Source: Inquilinus limosus_F
GTDB lineage: Bacteria > Pseudomonadota > Alphaproteobacteria > DSM-16000 > Inquilinaceae
NCBI RefSeq assembly: GCF_051487185.1
Contig: NZ_JAHVDK010000005.1
Location: 124,001-188,000 of the forward strand
Direction: 5' to 3'
DNA length: 64,000 bases
Shown here piece after piece: positions 8,840-19,084 of this stretch; the stretch's first letter is position 1, and each line of letters starts with the position of its first letter. The translations under genes and the position numbers were made by a program. Below the pieces are notes generated by a model that was not told the DNA's origin, made no database searches, and saw only the letters and a program-made list of their open reading frames with translations.

Positions 8840-10081
8840 TCAAGGCGAGGCAGCGGGTTGGAGGCGGGCGAGCCGCAGCAGCGTGCCGTTGTGGTCTTCG
8901 GTGATCAGGACGCTGCCGTCGGCCATCTCGGCGAGCCCGAGCGGCGCGCCCTGCGGCCGGACCCCTTTGGCAGAGTCCCAGCCCCAGACGAGCGGCTGCG
9001 GCTTGCCTTGCGGCATTCCCTTATCGTCGATCGTCAGCATCACGATGCGATGCCCGGTGTCGCGATAGCCGTGATAGGCCATCAGCAGCCGCCCATCGAG
9101 CCCGGGCAGCGTCGATCCGCGATAGACGAGCATGCCGAGCGGGGCGGCGTGCGGCGGCAGGAGCAGGGTCGGTGTCTGTGTCTTGCCGCAATCGAAATGC
9201 GGGTATTCGGGGCTCGGCCGCTGTTCGTCATAGCAGTATGGCCACCCGTAATCGGCGCCTTCGCGCAGCACCGCGTAGAAGTCGTGCGGCAGCGCCTCGT
9301 CCGACAGGCTGGGGTCGGCCTGGTCGATGGCGTCCCGCGCATTCACCAGGGCCAGCGGCGTACCATTCGGCAGCACCCAGAGCGCCATGCTGTTGCGCAG
9401 GCCGCGGGCGAAGGGGACGAGCTTATGTGCATCCGCGGGAAGGGCGTCGGGCGCCAGGCGCAGCACGCTGCCGCGCGGCGGCGTGCTTTCCGTCTCCGGG
9501 CACGGCTTGGCGGGATCCGGGGCCGAGTCGTCGTCGCGCTCGCAATGATCGGTCGCGGAGCCGACATTGACGAAGAGCGCGCCGTCCGGCGCCAGAGCCA
9601 GGGCCGACAGTGGATGCCGGCCGTCACTCGGCAGGCCGGTCACGACGTCGCGCAGCGTCGCTGCCGGCTGCTCCGCCTTCGGATCGACGGACACCACCCG
9701 GCCGGCCAGGCCCAGGAGCAGCCTGCCGTCCCCGGTCGGCACCAGGGCGTTCGGCCGGTCCAGCTTGGTCAGCAGGACCTGCGGCGCCGCATGGCCGCCG
9801 TCGGGGATCCGCAGCAGCCGGCCGCGCCCCTTCTCCCAGCTGCCCATGTCGGCGATATAGATGTCGTTGCCGATCACCGCCACGCCTCGCGCGAATCCGA
9901 GGCGGGCCGCGACCAGGCCGACGCAGAGGCCGGGCGGGGAGCGAAGCGAGATTTTCGGAAAGCCGTCGCAGTCGCCAGAGGTGCGATAGGTACCGGCCGC
10001 CTCGGCCGGCATGCTGGCGAGGGCACCGACACAGGGCAGAATGAGAGCCAACAGGCGGATCACCCATCGATGCAGAGTCAT
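8840..10081 (-). CDS. Secreted PQQ-dependent sugar dehydrogenase / sorbosone dehydrogenase-like protein
   Basis: A 413-residue beta-propeller protein with an N-terminal signal peptide (hydrophobic run LLALILPCVGALASMPAEAA, cleavage probably after AEA). Family hallmarks are GFARGVAVIGNDIYIADMG, GLPSDGRHPLSALALAPDG, GADYGWPYCYDE and the terminal strand SVLITEDHNGTLLRLA. Such periplasmic enzymes oxidise aldoses or sorbosone using PQQ; whether this member binds PQQ or has lost activity cannot be told. The start ATG is the one opening the signal peptide; an upstream in-frame extension lacks signal-peptide character. No PQQ biosynthesis gene is in the window. Confidence 0.75.
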   Translation of the reverse strand: MTLHRWVIRLLALILPCVGALASMPAEAAGTYRTSGDCDGFPKISLRSPPGLCVGLVAARLGFARGVAVIGNDIYIADMGSWEKGRGRLLRIPDGGHAAPQVLLTKLDRPNALVPTGDGRLLLGLAGRVVSVDPKAEQPAATLRDVVTGLPSDGRHPLSALALAPDGALFVNVGSATDHCERDDDSAPDPAKPCPETESTPPRGSVLRLAPDALPADAHKLVPFARGLRNSMALWVLPNGTPLALVNARDAIDQADPSLSDEALPHDFYAVLREGADYGWPYCYDEQRPSPEYPHFDCGKTQTPTLLLPPHAAPLGMLVYRGSTLPGLDGRLLMAYHGYRDTGHRIVMLTIDDKGMPQGKPQPLVWGWDSAKGVRPQGAPLGLAEMADGSVLITEDHNGTLLRLARLQPAASP

Positions 10082-10201
10082 GCCCAGGCTTTCTGGTCTC
10101 GACAGAACGCTGCACAGATGGCCGTACAAACCGGAATTCGGCAACACCTGGAATCAATCGGGAGGCCGTCCCCGCCGCGAGCGGCCGGGACGGCCGGCTT
10201 G

Positions 10202-10930
10202 TCAGGAATAGGTTCGCAGCAGCCCAACCAGGCGGCCCTGGATGCGGACGCGGTCAGGCGAGAGATAGCGGGTTTCATAGGCCCGATTGGCGGCTTCCAG
10301 CCCGACCGTGCTGCCCTTCTTCCGCAGCCGCTTCAGCGTCACCTCGTTCTCATCGACCAGGGCGACGACGATGGTGCCCGCATCGGCCGCGTCGCAGCGC
10401 TTGATGATAACGGTGTCGCCGTCGAGGATCCCGGCCTCGACCATGCTGTCGCCGGCGACCTCCAGCGCGTAATGCTCGCCTGGGCCGAGCAGCGAGGCCG
10501 GAATTTCGGCGTAGTTGGAATGGTCGCGCAGCGCCTCGATCGGCATGCCGGCGGCGATCCGCCCGTAGAGCGGCAGGCGGACGCCGTGCTCAGGGCCGGC
10601 GAGATCGGCGCGTTCCAGCTTGCGGCCGGGCAGGGCGGCTTCCGACCGCGGCGGGCGGAAGGGAACGACGTTGTCATCCTCGGCCGGTGCCGTGGACGGT
10701 GCCTCCGTTTTCAGGCATTCCGGCAGGCGCAGCACTTCCAGCGCCCGTGCCCGGTGCGGCAGTCGCCGAATAAAACCGCGCTCCTCGAGGCCGGTGATCA
10801 GTCGATGGATGCCCGATTTCGACTTGAGATTGAGAGCATCCTTCATCTCGTCGAAGGAGGGACTGACGCCATCCGCCTCCAGGCGGCGGTGAACGAACAA
10901 CAACAACTCCTGTTGCTTTCGCGTCAGCAA
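10202..10930 (-). CDS. lexA: LexA repressor (SOS regulator)
   Basis: LexA represses SOS genes and self-cleaves when bound to RecA filaments. The 242-residue protein starts LLTRKQQELLLFVHRRL; the winged helix contains the recognition region KSKSGIHRLITGLEERGFI. The cleavage site is Ala127-Gly128 in RIAAGMPIEAL, with catalytic Ser162 in AGDSMVEAGIL and Lys200 in EVTLKRL. The first codon is TTG, chosen because a GGAGGAA sequence stands just upstream and the product then matches the family start. A frame extension of 26 codons upstream is not conserved-looking. It ends the lexA–moeA–moaC–trp block. Confidence 0.93.
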   Translation of the reverse strand: MLTRKQQELLLFVHRRLEADGVSPSFDEMKDALNLKSKSGIHRLITGLEERGFIRRLPHRARALEVLRLPECLKTEAPSTAPAEDDNVVPFRPPRSEAALPGRKLERADLAGPEHGVRLPLYGRIAAGMPIEALRDHSNYAEIPASLLGPGEHYALEVAGDSMVEAGILDGDTVIIKRCDAADAGTIVVALVDENEVTLKRLRKKGSTVGLEAANRAYETRYLSPDRVRIQGRLVGLLRTYS

Positions 10931-10989
10931 GGCTTCCTCCGTTCGCAGCGGCCGCGGCGCGGCCGAATCCCTAAGGGAGAAGATAGGAG

Positions 10990-11004
10990 GAACAAAACAA
11001 AAAC
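10990..11004 (-). promoter_or_regulatory. Candidate alphaproteobacterial SOS box upstream of lexA
   Basis: On the minus strand the sequence reads GTTT-N7-GTTC, one base from the alphaproteobacterial LexA box GTTC-N7-GTTC. It lies 60–74 bp upstream of the TTG start of lexA, a normal place for autoregulation. The A/T-rich tract around it (AACAAAACAAAAAC on the + strand) stands out from the GC-rich surroundings. One mismatch in a conserved half-site keeps confidence moderate. Confidence 0.45.
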
Positions 11005-11060
11005 ACAAGGGGCCAACTTTGTCGCAGAAGCTTCTTTACTTCGATGTAACGATCGCCGGG

Positions 11061-12260
11061 TCAGATTCCGTCGCCGAACAGCACCGCCTCGACCGTTTCG
11101 CCGCGCGTCGCGGCGGGGGCGTGCGGCGGCCGCACGACCAACCCGTCGGCCGCGGCCAGCAGCGACAGCATCGAACTGTCCTGGGTCGGGAACGGGGTGG
11201 CAACATGACCCGAACCCGTCCGCTCGATCCGCGCCCGTAGATAATCCTCGCGGCGGTCATTGGCCGGCAGGTCGCGGCCGAGGGCCGCCATGACGCGAGT
11301 CTCCGGCGCCTCGGCCCCCTGCAGCGCCCACAGCACCGGGCGCAGGAACAGCCAGGCGCAGACCATGGTCGAGACCGGATTGCCGGGCAGGCCGAGCAGC
11401 GGCGTGTCGCCGAGCCGGCCGAACATCAACGGCTTGCCCGGCCGCATCGCGATCTTCCAGAAATCGAGCGCCAGGCCGCGCTCGCCGAGGACCGAGCGGA
11501 TCAGGTCGTGCTCGCCGACCGAGGCGCCGCCGGTGGTGACGATCAGGTCGGCGCCACGGGCGCCGGCGGCGAGGGCCGCCAAAGATTCGGCGTCGTCGCG
11601 GGCGATGCCGAGATCGACCGGCTCGCCGCCACAGCCCCGGATCAGCGCCGCCAGGGCATGGCTGTTGGAGCTGACGATCTGGCTCGGGCCTCGCGCCTCG
11701 CCCGGCAGCACGATCTCGTCGCCGGTCGCCAGCACCGCCACCCGGGGACGCCGGCGCACGCGCAGCCAGGGATGGTCGGACGCGGCGGCGATGCCGAGGT
11801 CGCGCGCGGTCAGGCGGCGGCCGGGCTGCAGCAACACGTCGCCGGCGCGGAAGTCGAGCCCGGCCTTGCGCACATGGCGGCCGGCGGCGACACCTTCGCG
11901 CACGGTGATCCGCTCGCCCTCGGCGTCGGCATCCTCCTGCAGCACCACGGCGTCGGCGTCGTCGGGCAGCGGTGCGCCGGTGAAGATGCGGACGCATTGC
12001 CCGGGCCCAACCGAGCCCTCGAAGCGCCCGCCGGCCGGCACCCGGCCGATCTCGCGCAGCGTCGCCGGCACCTTGGCGACATCGACGGCGCGCACCGCCC
12101 AGCCGTCCATGGCCGAGACGTCGAGCGGCGGCTGGGTCAGCCGCGCCGCCAGCGGCTCGGCCAGAATCCGCCCCAGCCCGGCGGGCAGGGGCACGGTCTC
12201 CGCCGGCAGGGCGGAGAAGGCGGAGAGGATGCGGGCGCGGGCCTCGGCGACCGGGATCAT
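11061..12260 (-). CDS. moeA: Molybdopterin molybdotransferase MoeA
   Basis: MoeA inserts molybdate into adenylated molybdopterin, the last step of molybdenum cofactor synthesis. The 399-residue protein has the expected domains: N-terminal PLPAGLGRILAEPL, then DVSAMDGWAVRA; the MoaB/Mog-like fold with TTGGASVGEHDLI; LLGLPGNPVSTMVCAWLF; and the C-terminal MoeA beta-barrel. Its ATG overlaps the moaC stop by four bases, so the two are translationally coupled. The window also encodes a Mo-hydroxylase (56–59 kb) that would use the cofactor. Confidence 0.95.
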   Translation of the reverse strand: MIPVAEARARILSAFSALPAETVPLPAGLGRILAEPLAARLTQPPLDVSAMDGWAVRAVDVAKVPATLREIGRVPAGGRFEGSVGPGQCVRIFTGAPLPDDADAVVLQEDADAEGERITVREGVAAGRHVRKAGLDFRAGDVLLQPGRRLTARDLGIAAASDHPWLRVRRRPRVAVLATGDEIVLPGEARGPSQIVSSNSHALAALIRGCGGEPVDLGIARDDAESLAALAAGARGADLIVTTGGASVGEHDLIRSVLGERGLALDFWKIAMRPGKPLMFGRLGDTPLLGLPGNPVSTMVCAWLFLRPVLWALQGAEAPETRVMAALGRDLPANDRREDYLRARIERTGSGHVATPFPTQDSSMLSLLAAADGLVVRPPHAPAATRGETVEAVLFGDGI

Positions 12261-12739
12261 GGCGCGGCCTCATAGGTGCCGGACCGCCCGCCGGATTTGT
12301 GCAGCAGGCGCAGATCGGTGACCGCCATGCCGCGGTCGACCGCCTTGCACATGTCGTAGACGGTCAGGGCGGCGACCGAGGCGGCGGTCAGCGCCTCCAT
12401 CTCCACCCCGGTGCGGTGGGTGACCTTGACGGTGGCCTCGATCTCGACCCGGCTGTGCTCGGCGTCGCAGCGCAGCGCCAGCTCGACGCTGGACAGCGGC
12501 AGCGGGTGGCACAGCGGGATCAGATCGGCGGTGCGCTTGGCCGCCATGATGCCGGCGATCCGGGCGATGCCCAGCACGTCGCCCTTGGCGTGGCCGCCGG
12601 AGGCGATCAGCGCCAGCGTCTCCGGCTTCATCTCGACCCGGCAGCCGGCCCGCGCCACCCGAACCGTCGCCTCCTTGTCGGAGACGTCGACCATGCGCGC
12701 CTGTCCGGCCGCGTCGAAATGGGTGAGGCCGCTGGTCAT
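12257..12739 (-). CDS. moaC: Cyclic pyranopterin monophosphate synthase MoaC
   Basis: MoaC works with MoaA to convert GTP into cyclic pyranopterin monophosphate, the first molybdenum cofactor intermediate. The 160-residue length is typical. Conserved segments include MVDVSDKEATVRVARA, DLIPLCHPLPLSSV and the active-site region GVEMEALTAASVAALTVYDMCKA. It overlaps trpC upstream by four bases and moeA downstream by four bases, so it sits inside one polycistronic run with the trp genes. moaA is not nearby. Confidence 0.96.
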   Translation of the reverse strand: MTSGLTHFDAAGQARMVDVSDKEATVRVARAGCRVEMKPETLALIASGGHAKGDVLGIARIAGIMAAKRTADLIPLCHPLPLSSVELALRCDAEHSRVEIEATVKVTHRTGVEMEALTAASVAALTVYDMCKAVDRGMAVTDLRLLHKSGGRSGTYEAAP

Positions 12740-13553
12740 GCCGCCGACGACCTCTCCTCCCGCGCCAGCAGCGCGCGGGTGGCGGCGGCGACGTCGGCGT
12801 GGCGCATCAGGCTCTCGCCGATCAGAAAGGTGGTGGCGCCGGCGCGTGCCATCCGGGCCAGATCGGAGGGGGTGAACAGGCCGCTCTCCGCCACTAGAAG
12901 CCGGTCGCCCGGCACCTGCGCCGCCAGCGCCTCGGTGGTGGCGAGGTCGACCTGCAGGGTCTTGAGGTTGCGGTTGTTGATGCCGATGAGGGGCGAGCGC
13001 AGCGTCAGCGCCCGGTCCAGCTCCGCCGCGTCATGCACCTCGACCAGCACGTCCATGCCGCTGTCGATCGCAACCTGCTCCAGCTCGCGGGCGGTGGCGT
13101 CGTCCAGCGCCGCCATGATCAAGAGGATGCAGTCGGCGCCGAGAGCCCGGGCCTCGTCGATCTGGTACGGATCGATCATGAAGTCCTTGCGCAGCACCGG
13201 CAGGTCGACGGCGTTGCGCGCCGCGGCCAGGTATTCGTCGGCGCCCTGGAAATAGGGCGCGTCGGTCAGCACCGACAGGCAGGTGGCGCCGCCGTCGCGA
13301 TAGGCGCGGGCGAGGGCGGGCGGGTCGAAATCCGGCCGGATCAGCCCCTTGGAGGGCGAGGCCTTCTTGATCTCGGCGATCAGGCCGTAGCGGCCTTCGG
13401 CCCGCGCCCGCTGCAGCGCCGCCAGGAAGCCGCGCGGCGGCGCGGCCCGGTCGGCCAGCGACGCCAGCCGACCGATCTCAGCCGGCGGCACCGCGGCCTT
13501 GCGGGCTTCGACATGCCGGCGCTTGTCGGCGAGGATGCGCGCGAGGGTGTCGC

Positions 13554-13557
<4 letters not shown>
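12736..13557 (-). CDS. trpC: Indole-3-glycerol phosphate synthase
   Basis: TrpC closes the indole ring from CdRP in tryptophan synthesis. The 273-residue TIM barrel shows AEIKKASPSKGLIRPDFDP (catalytic Lys), VLTDAPYFQGADEYL, LRKDFMIDPYQIDEARALGAD (second catalytic Lys), GINNRNLKTLQVDL and LLVAESGLFTPSDLARM. The start ATG overlaps the trpD stop as ATGA; the frame remains open far into trpD but that is antifamily sequence. There is no fusion to TrpF, as is usual in alphaproteobacteria. Confidence 0.96.
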
Positions 13558-14584
<1,027 letters not shown>

Positions 14585-14588
<4 letters not shown>

Positions 14589-15169
14589 GCCGCGTTCCGC
14601 CGTTCCGCGATGGCCAGGAAGTTCTGCAGGATCTTGTGGCCGAACTGCGAGGCGATGCTTTCCGGATGGAACTGCACGCCGTGGATCGGCAGGGTCTTGT
14701 GCCGCAGCGCCATGATCACCCCGTCCTCGGTCCAGGCCGTGGCCTCCAGCTCGTCCGGCATGCTGTCGGGCGCGATGGTCAGCGAGTGGTAGCGGGTGGC
14801 CTCGAAATTATCCGGCAGCCCGGCCAGCACACCGCCGCCATGATGGTGGACGTGGCTGATCTTGCCGTGCATCGGCTCCGGTGCGCGCACGATCCGGCCG
14901 CCGAAGACCTGGCCGATCGCCTGGTGGCCGAGGCAGACGCCGAACACCGGTACCCGGCCGGCCGCGGCCCGGATCAGATCCATGCAGATGCCGGCCTTGT
15001 CCGGGTCGCAGGGGCCGGGCGAGATGACGATGCCGTCGGGCCGCAACGCCAGAGCCTCGTCGACCGTCAGCGCGTCGTTGCGGCGGACATCGGTGTCCGC
15101 CCCGAGCTCACCGAGATAGTGGACCAGGTTGTAGGTGAAGCTGTCGTAGTTATCGATCAGCAGAAGCAT
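14585..15169 (-). CDS. trpG: Anthranilate synthase component II (glutamine amidotransferase)
   Basis: TrpG supplies ammonia from glutamine to TrpE. The 194-residue class I amidotransferase has the start MLLLIDNYDSFTYNLVHYLG, the oxyanion strand SPGPCDP, the nucleophile loop PVFGVCLGHQAIGQVFGG with the catalytic Cys, and the C-terminal HGVQFHPESIAS holding His and Glu. It is 106 bp from trpE, the only gap longer than a few bases in the trp cluster. Confidence 0.96.
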
Positions 15170-15275
15170 GGGATTCGCCCTCTCGAGACAAAGGAATGGG
15201 GAGGAACGGCGTGGATCCGGCCGGCCTCACCATCGATGCAGGAGGGGGCGATGCTGCTGCGAAGGGTTGCGGTTC

Positions 15276-16814
15276 CTAGACATGACCCATGGGCCGGTTG
15301 CCGTTGCGCGGCCGGTTGGCGAAGCGTACCGCATCTTCGGCGGCGCGCACCAGCGCCCGCGCCTTGTTGCGGGTCTCCTGGTACTCCCCCTCCGGGCTGC
15401 TGTCAGCGACGACGCCGCCGCCGGCCTGGATATAGAGGGTGCCGTCCTTCACCACCGCGGTGCGCAGCGCGATGCAGGTGTCCATGTCGCCATTGGCGCC
15501 GAAATAGCCCATCGCCCCGGCATAGACGCCACGCCGCGCCACCTCCAGCTCGTCGATGATCTCCATCGCCCGCACCTTCGGCGCGCCGCTGACCGTGCCG
15601 GCGGGGAAGCCGGCGGCCAGCGCCGCCACCACGTCCTTGTCCGGCGCGATCCGGCCGACGACGTTGGAGACGATGTGCATGACGTGGGAATAGCGCTCGA
15701 TGATGAAGCGGTCGGTCACCTTGACGGTGCCGATCTGCGACACCCGGCCGACATCGTTGCGGCCGAGGTCGAGCAGCATCAGATGCTCGGCCCGCTCCTT
15801 CGGGTCGGCCAGCAGGTCCTGCTCCAGCGCCGAATCCTCCTCCGGCGTGGCGCCGCGCGGCCGGGTGCCGGCGATCGGCCGGATCGTCACCTCGCCGTCG
15901 CGCAGCCGGACCAGGATCTCCGGGCTCGATCCGACGATGGCGAAATCGCGGAAGTTCTGGAACACCAGGAAGGGCGACGGGTTCAGCCGCCGCAGCGCCC
16001 GGTAGAGAGCGAAGGGCGGCAGGGTGAAGGGCAGCGAGAAGCGCTGCGACAGCACAACCTGGAAGATGTCGCCGGCGCGGATGTACTCCTTCGCCCGCTC
16101 GATGATCGCGTGATACTCCTCCCGCGTCATGTTGGAGCTCGGCTCGGGCAGGGCCGGCAGCGTGCCCTCGGCCGCCGCCTCGCGATGCGGCAGGCTGGAT
16201 TCGAGCGCGGCGACCACGTTCGACAGCCGCTCGCAGGCCGCCTCATGCGCCTGTTCCGCCGTCACCGCCGGGTCCGGGAAAACCGGGGTGACGATGGTGA
16301 CGACATCGGCGATGGTATCGAAGACGCAGACGATGGTCGGCCGGATCATGATCGAATCCGGCACGCCCAGCGTGTCCGGATTGGCGTCCGGCAGCGTCTC
16401 CATCTGCCGGACCATGTCGTAGCCGAGATAGCCGAACAGCCCGGCAGCCAGCGGCGGGAAGCCGCGTGGCAGGTCGATGCGCGATTCCGCGATCAGACCG
16501 CGCAGGCTGTCGAGCGGCTTCTGCGCGACCGGCTCGAACGTATCGAGGTCGGCCAGAGCCTTGCGGTTGATCTCGACCGCGTCGCCGCGGCAGCGCCAGA
16601 TCAGGTCGGGGCGCAGCCCGATGGCGCTGTAGCGGCCGCGGACGGCGCCGCCTTCGACCGATTCGAGCAGGAAGGTGTAGGGCTCGTCCCCGGCCAGCTT
16701 GAGCATGGCCGAGACCGGGGTGTCGAGATCGGAGACGAGGCGGGTCCAGACGACTTGGGGCTTGCCGGCGCGGTAGGTGTCGGCGAAGGCGTCAAAAGCC
16801 GTGGAATCCGGCAT
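15276..16814 (-). CDS. trpE: Anthranilate synthase component I
   Basis: TrpE converts chorismate to anthranilate and is the feedback-controlled step of the pathway. The 512-residue protein has the N-terminal regulatory domain with FLLESVEGGAVRGRYS, the inhibitor-binding LLES motif, and the chorismate-binding domain with RPIAGTRPRGATPEED, LLDLGRNDVGRVS, HIVSNVVGRI and GTVSGAPKVRAMEIIDELE. The start MPDSTAF is chosen because upstream in-frame codons read through intergenic palindromes. No clear Trp-rich leader peptide with an attenuator was found in the 213 bp upstream. Confidence 0.95.
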   Translation of the reverse strand: MPDSTAFDAFADTYRAGKPQVVWTRLVSDLDTPVSAMLKLAGDEPYTFLLESVEGGAVRGRYSAIGLRPDLIWRCRGDAVEINRKALADLDTFEPVAQKPLDSLRGLIAESRIDLPRGFPPLAAGLFGYLGYDMVRQMETLPDANPDTLGVPDSIMIRPTIVCVFDTIADVVTIVTPVFPDPAVTAEQAHEAACERLSNVVAALESSLPHREAAAEGTLPALPEPSSNMTREEYHAIIERAKEYIRAGDIFQVVLSQRFSLPFTLPPFALYRALRRLNPSPFLVFQNFRDFAIVGSSPEILVRLRDGEVTIRPIAGTRPRGATPEEDSALEQDLLADPKERAEHLMLLDLGRNDVGRVSQIGTVKVTDRFIIERYSHVMHIVSNVVGRIAPDKDVVAALAAGFPAGTVSGAPKVRAMEIIDELEVARRGVYAGAMGYFGANGDMDTCIALRTAVVKDGTLYIQAGGGVVADSSPEGEYQETRNKARALVRAAEDAVRFANRPRNGNRPMGHV

Positions 16815-16947
16815 GGCGGTGACCTGTGGCGATGGGGCAGGGATGGGCGAGGGCGGAACGGTCGCCGCCACGCCATCGCTCCCACGCACCCGCCCGGCTT
16901 CGCCACGCCAAGCCCCTCGCTGCGGCCACCCAGCGCCAGCCCTTCGC

Positions 16948-16990
16948 CTCTCCGCGCGGAGAGAACGGGGCCGCCGGATGGGATCCGGCG
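16948..16990. repeat. Intergenic palindromes upstream of trpE
   Basis: The 213-bp gap between the foldase gene and trpE contains a perfect 16-bp palindrome, CTCTCCGCGCGGAGAG (16948–16963), followed by CGCCGGAT-ggg-ATCCGGCG (16972–16990). These look like the dispersed REP-type hairpins common between genes in this genome. They could act as an mRNA 3'-end stabiliser for the upstream gene or as a weak terminator, though no T-run follows. The rest of the gap shows nothing recognisable. Confidence 0.6.
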
Positions 16991-17027
16991 AGGGGGCGCA
17001 GCGACGCCGCGAGGGGGATCATCGACA

Positions 17028-18899
17028 TCATTCCTGATAGTTCAGCCGGGCGAGGACCGCTTGGTCAATGGTCACTCCATACCGGTCGCGCAGCGCCTGG
17101 TCCAGGCCGCCGCCGACATCGACCGCGAGGCCGCGCCGCAGATCCTGCTTCACCGCCGCCTCGGCCGCCGGGTCCGGCTTGGCCGGCTCGACCTTGGTCA
17201 GCCGGGCGACCACCCGGCCGCCCGGGGTCTCCGCCGTCGCCGTGCCGCCGACCTGGGCGGCGAACAGGTCGCGCACCAGCGCCGCCGGCAGGGCGCCGGC
17301 ATTGCTGCCGTCGCGCAGCAGCGCCGGGCTCTCGGCATATTGCCCGCCGACCGCCTTGGCGACATCCGCCGCAGCCTCGCCGGCGGCGAGGCGCTTGGCG
17401 ATATCGGCGGCCAGGGCCGCGGCCGCCTCGGCCTGCTTCTGCTCGGTCCAGGCGGCGGTGACCTCGTCCCGCACCTTGGCCAACGGCTCGGTCGCCGGCG
17501 GCACGACGCCGTCGACCCGGACGATGAAGGAGGTCTTGTCGTCGATCGTGCCCATTGGGCTGACGTCGCCCTGCTGCAGCTGAAAGGCGGCCTGCAGGAT
17601 CTGCGCCTGACCGGGTAGCGGCGGCAGCGGCTGCCCGCTCTGGGTCGTGCCGTCCTGCGCGACTGCCGGGACCGCGGTCACAGTGAAGCCGAACTCCTGC
17701 GCCGCCTTGTCGATCGCGACGTTGTCGGCCAGCGCGTCCTCGAATTTGTTGGCGGTGTCGTACAGAGCGTCGGCCGCCTTGCTCTGCTTCAGCTGGGCCT
17801 CGATCTCGGCCCGCGCCTCCTCGAAGGGCACGGTGCGGGCGGGCTGGACGCCGGTCAGCACCAGCACATGCCAGCCGAAGGGCGACTGCACCGGGTCGGT
17901 CGCCTGGCCCTCGGACAGGGTGAAGCCCGGATCGGCCAGGGCCGGAATCGGCATCGCCGATTTGGCGGTGAAGTCGACCGGGATCAGCTTGACCGCGGCG
18001 TTGCCGGACTCGTCCACCGCCTGCTGCACCGGCTTGCCGCCGCGCACTGCCGTGGCGATCTGCTCCGCCAGCTCCTTGGTCGGCGCGATCACCTGGTCGA
18101 AGCGGCGCATCTCCGGCTTCTGATAATTGGCCTGGTTCTTGTCGTAAGCAGTGCGCGCCTCGTCCTCGGACACCGTGACGTCCTTGGCGAACTGGTCGGT
18201 GTTCAGCAGCACGACGCTCAGCGTCCGGTACTCCGGCGACTGAAACTTGTCGCCATGCTCCTTGTGATAGGCCTCGAGATCGGCCTGGGTCGGCTGCGGC
18301 ACGCCGGTCTGGTCGGCGTTGCGCAGCGTGATCGTGTCGGCCACCCGGGTCTCACGGCGGTATTTGTAGATGGGGTCGACCAGCGCCTGCGGCGGCTCGG
18401 CGCCGCTGAACAGCGCCCGCATCACCTGCTGCTGCTGCAACTGGCCGCGCATATAGGCGATGAAGGCGGCCTCGTTGGTGCCCCCGGCCTGCAGCAGCTG
18501 CAGGAAGCGGTCGCGGCTGAACTGGTTGGTGGCCGGGTCGCGGAACCGCGGATCGTTGCGCACCGCGTCGGCCACGGCCTCGTTCGACAGGTCGTAGCCG
18601 AGATCGGCGGCGAGGCGGTCGTACAGCATGCCGGAGATCATGCTGTCCAGCACCCGCCGAGGCAGGCCCAGCTGCTGGGCGACGGACAGCGGCAGCTGCT
18701 GGCTCTGAGCCAGAGAGCGGAACTGGCTGTCGAGTTGCTGCAGGCTGATCGTCTGGTCGGCCACCGTGGCCACGGTGTCGGACTGGCCCCGGTTGCGGAA
18801 GACGTCGCCGATTCCCCAGATCGCGAAGCTCAGGATCAGGAGGACGAACAGCACCTTGATGATGACGGAGCCGGCCTTGTGGCGGAGGATCTGCAGCAT
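17028..18899 (-). CDS. Membrane-anchored peptidyl-prolyl isomerase (PpiD/SurA-like foldase)
   Basis: A periplasmic folding factor of 623 residues anchored by one N-terminal transmembrane helix (VIIKVLFVLLILSFAIWGIG). It is followed by a SurA_N-type chaperone region (about residues 40–200, ending near FSGAEPPQALVDPIYKYRR), a parvulin-like domain around KPEMRRFDQVIAP to SPFGWHVLVLTGV, and a long C-terminal chaperone tail. The architecture and length match PpiD. The parvulin part keeps the final FGWHVL signature. The ATG before LQILRHKAG is preferred over an in-frame TTG five codons earlier. It is placed directly before trpE, as in related genomes. Confidence 0.9.
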   Translation of the reverse strand: MLQILRHKAGSVIIKVLFVLLILSFAIWGIGDVFRNRGQSDTVATVADQTISLQQLDSQFRSLAQSQQLPLSVAQQLGLPRRVLDSMISGMLYDRLAADLGYDLSNEAVADAVRNDPRFRDPATNQFSRDRFLQLLQAGGTNEAAFIAYMRGQLQQQQVMRALFSGAEPPQALVDPIYKYRRETRVADTITLRNADQTGVPQPTQADLEAYHKEHGDKFQSPEYRTLSVVLLNTDQFAKDVTVSEDEARTAYDKNQANYQKPEMRRFDQVIAPTKELAEQIATAVRGGKPVQQAVDESGNAAVKLIPVDFTAKSAMPIPALADPGFTLSEGQATDPVQSPFGWHVLVLTGVQPARTVPFEEARAEIEAQLKQSKAADALYDTANKFEDALADNVAIDKAAQEFGFTVTAVPAVAQDGTTQSGQPLPPLPGQAQILQAAFQLQQGDVSPMGTIDDKTSFIVRVDGVVPPATEPLAKVRDEVTAAWTEQKQAEAAAALAADIAKRLAAGEAAADVAKAVGGQYAESPALLRDGSNAGALPAALVRDLFAAQVGGTATAETPGGRVVARLTKVEPAKPDPAAEAAVKQDLRRGLAVDVGGGLDQALRDRYGVTIDQAVLARLNYQE

Positions 18900-19084
18900 G
18901 ACGACCGTAAACAAAGGACGAGGCCGCGCCGGTCTCCCGGGCGGTTGGGCCGCGCATCATAGGTGCGGCCTTCCCGGGCAGCAATGCTGAAGCCTGCCTG
19001 TCTCGCACTGGAGTCCATATGGCGTCGCTGCGCCTGGGTTGGTACACCAAGGCGACATTCTGAGAACCAGCCGGAGAGAGGCCG

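Noticed and set aside
16792..17031. Trp-containing open frame upstream of trpE, a possible leader peptide
   Set aside because: The tryptophans are scattered (GWRWV, LAWRS, WERWRGG), not in a run, and the frame is simply the translation of GC-rich palindromic repeats. No terminator/antiterminator pair could be drawn.
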